A stretch of DNA of 6,995 nt, from contig CALQNE010000186.1 in NCBI GenBank assembly GCA_943331855.1, positions 1 through 6,995 on the forward strand. The letters are read 5' to 3'. The notes beneath the pieces are model-generated. The model had not been told where the DNA came from. It saw only the letters and a list, made by a program, of their open reading frames with translations, and ran no database searches. The translations under genes were made by a program, and so were the position numbers. Each line of letters starts with the position of its first letter. Position 1 is the first letter of the stretch. Shown piece by piece: positions 4,744-6,995 of the stretch. This DNA comes from Bordetella parapertussis (GTDB taxonomy: Bacteria; Pseudomonadota; Gammaproteobacteria; Burkholderiales; Burkholderiaceae_B).

Positions 4744-6609
4744 ATGATGCGACGCGGGCTGCAGCAGCTGCCTTGGGCCTACAGTATACGCAGCAGCCTG
4801 CAGGCTGTGTGCTGTTTTACCTTGTGCGCGTTCTTTGCAGGCTCGGCATTTGCACAAATTCAGGCAAGTAATCTTGCCCCACTTGCGGCAAGTGTGGCGG
4901 TCACAAATTACGACAATTCTTTTTCTGTCTTTCATCCAGTGTTGGGTAAAAAAGGAATGGTTGCAAGCGAACAACGGCTTGCCTCGCAGGTCGGCGTCGA
5001 GATTCTTGCAAAAGGTGGTAACGCGATTGATGCCGCAGTCGGCGTGGGCTTCGCACTTGCCGTTGTCTTGCCAAACGCAGGTAACTTAGGCGGTGGCGGC
5101 TTTATGCTTGTGCATACCGCCAAACATGGCAAACCGATCGCACTGGATTTTCGAGAGACGGCGCCAGCCTCGGCCACGCGCGATATGTATCTTGATCAAA
5201 ACGATAAAGTCATCACCGGAAAATCCATTCAGAGTCCACACGCTGTGGGTGTGCCGGGTTCTGTGGCAGGCTTGGTCAATGCGCATAAAGAATATGGCGC
5301 CCTTGAACTGGCTGACATTATTGCCCCGGCAATCGCGCTTGCCGAAAACGGTTTTATCGTCAGCGAAGTCTTGGCCGAACAGTTTCGACTACACCGTACG
5401 CATTTAGGTCATTGGTCCAGCACACGAGAGATTTTTTTTAAACATAAAGATGCAACGCAAACCTGCGCGCTTGCACAATGCCCTCTTGACGCGTTAACGA
5501 CTTTCGCTGCAGGCGAACGGCTCGTCCAAAAAGATCTTGCGAAGACGCTTACTCAAATTGCACAACGGGGCGCAGCAGGCTTTTATGACGGGCCCGTTGC
5601 AGAAAAAATCGTAGCCGAGCTCACTCTAGACGGCCAGCCTCTCACGTTAAAAGATCTTCAAGACTATCGCGTGATCAAGCGTGAAGCCGTGCACGGTACC
5701 TATCGCGGTTTTGACATTTACTCGATGCCTCCCCCCAGCTCAGGCGGTGTCCATTTAATTCAGATGCTCAATCTGCTCGAGCGTTATCCTCTTGCTCAGT
5801 ATGGCGCTGGCAGCGCTCAGGTCATGCATTTAATTGCTGAAAGTGCACGCTTGGCCTATGCGGATCGCTCCGAACATCTCGGGGATCCCGACTTTGTACG
5901 CGTACCTCAACAGGGACTTGTTTCAAAGAACTATGCCGAGCAGCTCTCAGCCAAAATCAAATTCGATCGTGCCACGCCAAGTGTTATGGTTAAAGCAGAC
6001 CAGCCCCAGCGCCACGAGGGTGATCAAACGACGCATTTTTCAGTGATGGACTCAGCGGGCAATGTCGTCAGCTGCACCTACACCTTAAATCTCAACTTTG
6101 GTTCTGGCATTGTGGCCCGTGGCACAGGCGTGCTGTTAAATAACGAAATGGACGACTTCTCGGTTAAGCCTGGCGTGGCCAATGCCTTCGGTCTCACCGG
6201 CGGTGAGGCTAACGCGATCGAGCCCGGCAAGCGCCCGCTAAGCTCAATGACACCAGTGATTGTGTTAGAGAAAAAAATCCCGATACTCGCAACTGGTTCG
6301 CCCGGTGGGGCGCGTATTATCACCACTGTGCTACAAAACTTGATCCACGTGATCGACTTTAAATTGAATATCGCGCAAGCGATTTCAATGCCACGAATGC
6401 ACCATCAATGGATGCCTGACTATTTGCGACTTGAAAGCACCGTGAGTCCGGATACGATCGCAGTCTTAAAAAAAATGGGCCATGAAACCCGCATCATGCC
6501 CGCGATGGGACGCGTGCAAACCGTACAACGTCACGATCATTATTTCTTAGGCGCCTCGGATCCACGTAATCCAGACGGCGCGGCTATTGGACTTGAGAGC
6601 ACACCATGA
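4744..6609 (+). CDS. ggt: Gamma-glutamyltransferase / glutathione hydrolase precursor, exported
   Basis: 621 residues, an N-terminal-nucleophile enzyme that hydrolyses glutathione or transfers its gamma-glutamyl group. A signal peptide is visible: basic start MMRRG, hydrophobic stretch AVCCFTLCAFFAG, likely cleavage after SAFA (residue 37), giving a periplasmic product. The large subunit begins near residue 64 and contains DFRETAP with Arg137, matching the E. coli substrate Arg. Autocleavage should occur before Thr429 in GDQTTHFS, giving the small subunit with Thr429 as nucleophile. Further matches to E. coli active-site residues are Thr447, Asn449, Asp471, Ser500-Ser501 and Gly521-Gly522. 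The lid-loop segment KPGVANAFGLTG (475-486) is present. A stretch of about 16 extra residues near 235-255 carries Cys241 and Cys246. AAGGG (4733-4737) precedes two tandem ATGs at 4744 and 4747; the first is given. The stop overlaps the yicC start. Confidence 0.97.
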   Translation: MMRRGLQQLPWAYSIRSSLQAVCCFTLCAFFAGSAFAQIQASNLAPLAASVAVTNYDNSFSVFHPVLGKKGMVASEQRLASQVGVEILAKGGNAIDAAVGVGFALAVVLPNAGNLGGGGFMLVHTAKHGKPIALDFRETAPASATRDMYLDQNDKVITGKSIQSPHAVGVPGSVAGLVNAHKEYGALELADIIAPAIALAENGFIVSEVLAEQFRLHRTHLGHWSSTREIFFKHKDATQTCALAQCPLDALTTFAAGERLVQKDLAKTLTQIAQRGAAGFYDGPVAEKIVAELTLDGQPLTLKDLQDYRVIKREAVHGTYRGFDIYSMPPPSSGGVHLIQMLNLLERYPLAQYGAGSAQVMHLIAESARLAYADRSEHLGDPDFVRVPQQGLVSKNYAEQLSAKIKFDRATPSVMVKADQPQRHEGDQTTHFSVMDSAGNVVSCTYTLNLNFGSGIVARGTGVLLNNEMDDFSVKPGVANAFGLTGGEANAIEPGKRPLSSMTPVIVLEKKIPILATGSPGGARIITTVLQNLIHVIDFKLNIAQAISMPRMHHQWMPDYLRLESTVSPDTIAVLKKMGHETRIMPAMGRVQTVQRHDHYFLGASDPRNPDGAAIGLESTP

Positions 6610-6995
6610 TTGCAAGTATGACTGCCTTCGGGCAAGGAAAGATCACCGCCGAATGTGGCACAGTGACCATTGAAATTAAAACGGTGAATAGTCGTTATCT
6701 GGACGTGTTATTTCGCTTACCCGATGAAATGCGCATGGCCGAGCAACCCATACGCGATCGTTTAAGCAAGACCCTAGGCCGCGGAAAAATCGAGGTACGT
6801 GCCAGCTTTACACGCCCCGCCGGGAGTAATGAGCAAACACTCAACGAAGAGGCCATGCAACGCATTGCAACCCAGCTTGCTCAAATTCAAAAAATCTTGC
6901 CTCAAACAGAGAGTCCAAGATTCAATGAAATCGTAGGCTTGGCGGGTGGGCAACATACGCATACTGAACCCGAAGAGTGGGCACAAGCCTGCATG
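6606..6995 (+). CDS. yicC: YicC-family endoribonuclease, N-terminal part (cut by right window edge)
   Basis: 130 codons are visible and the frame is open at the right edge. The protein starts MIASMTAFGQG, matching the MIRSMTAYA/MTGFA start typical of YicC. It continues with the family segments EIKTVNSRYLDV, FRLPDEMR and LGRGKIEVR, which match E. coli EMRSVNQRYLE, FRLPEQFR and LTRGKVECT by eye. YicC proteins are endoribonucleases; in E. coli YicC has been linked to turnover of small RNAs such as RyhB. The conserved C-terminal part of the family lies beyond the window. The ATG at 6606 overlaps the ggt stop in ATGA, so expression probably depends on ribosomes finishing ggt. A second in-frame ATG at 6618 (residue 5) is possible, but the first fits the family start better. 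In many proteobacteria gmk or related genes lie nearby; that cannot be seen here. Confidence 0.94.
   Translation, partial: MIASMTAFGQGKITAECGTVTIEIKTVNSRYLDVLFRLPDEMRMAEQPIRDRLSKTLGRGKIEVRASFTRPAGSNEQTLNEEAMQRIATQLAQIQKILPQTESPRFNEIVGLAGGQHTHTEPEEWAQACM

Noticed and set aside
5093..5407. 104-codon plus-strand frame inside ggt
   Set aside because: It lies fully inside ggt in another frame, and the ggt frame is unambiguously real from its conserved motifs.

Overview
The window looks like chromosome of a betaproteobacterium, most likely order Burkholderiales (an Alcaligenaceae-like lineage is a guess). By eye its GC content is moderate, roughly 50-55 %. The assignment rests on protein sequence character: the acyl-CoA dehydrogenase, RNase PH and YicC all read like Burkholderiales members. 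No rRNA or other taxonomic marker is present. Coding density is very high. I see no tRNA, rRNA, CRISPR, insertion sequence or other mobile element, and no gene-free stretch over 300 bases.

Left part (1-3961): a divergently organised catabolic locus. A LysR-family regulator, cut by the left edge, is read leftwards from 490. Facing it across about 116 bases is a three-gene set read rightwards: an acyl-CoA dehydrogenase (607-1767), a MmgE/PrpD-family protein (1780-3171) and a short-chain dehydrogenase/reductase (3212-3961). The gaps of 12 and 40 bases and the lack of a terminator between them suggest one operon, probably controlled by the divergent LysR protein. The reactions suggest stepwise oxidation of an organic acid: acyl-CoA dehydrogenation, a hydro-lyase, epimerase or decarboxylase step, then NAD-linked alcohol oxidation. 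The substrate cannot be read from the window, and no CoA ligase, CoA transferase, thiolase or transporter lies inside it.

Right part (3966-6995): housekeeping genes. RNase PH (rph) is read leftwards and ends 4 bases from the end of the SDR gene, tail to tail. Divergent from it, across only 37 bases, is an exported gamma-glutamyltransferase (ggt, 4744-6609). Its stop codon overlaps the start of yicC (6606 onwards, cut by the right edge) in an ATGA junction, so ggt and yicC are probably translationally coupled.

The most interesting points are the uncharacterised LysR / ACAD / PrpD / SDR module, the isovaleryl-CoA-dehydrogenase-type placement of the ACAD catalytic base, PrpD active-site differences that argue against itaconate formation, a cysteine-pair insertion in the gamma-glutamyltransferase, and the coupling of ggt to yicC.
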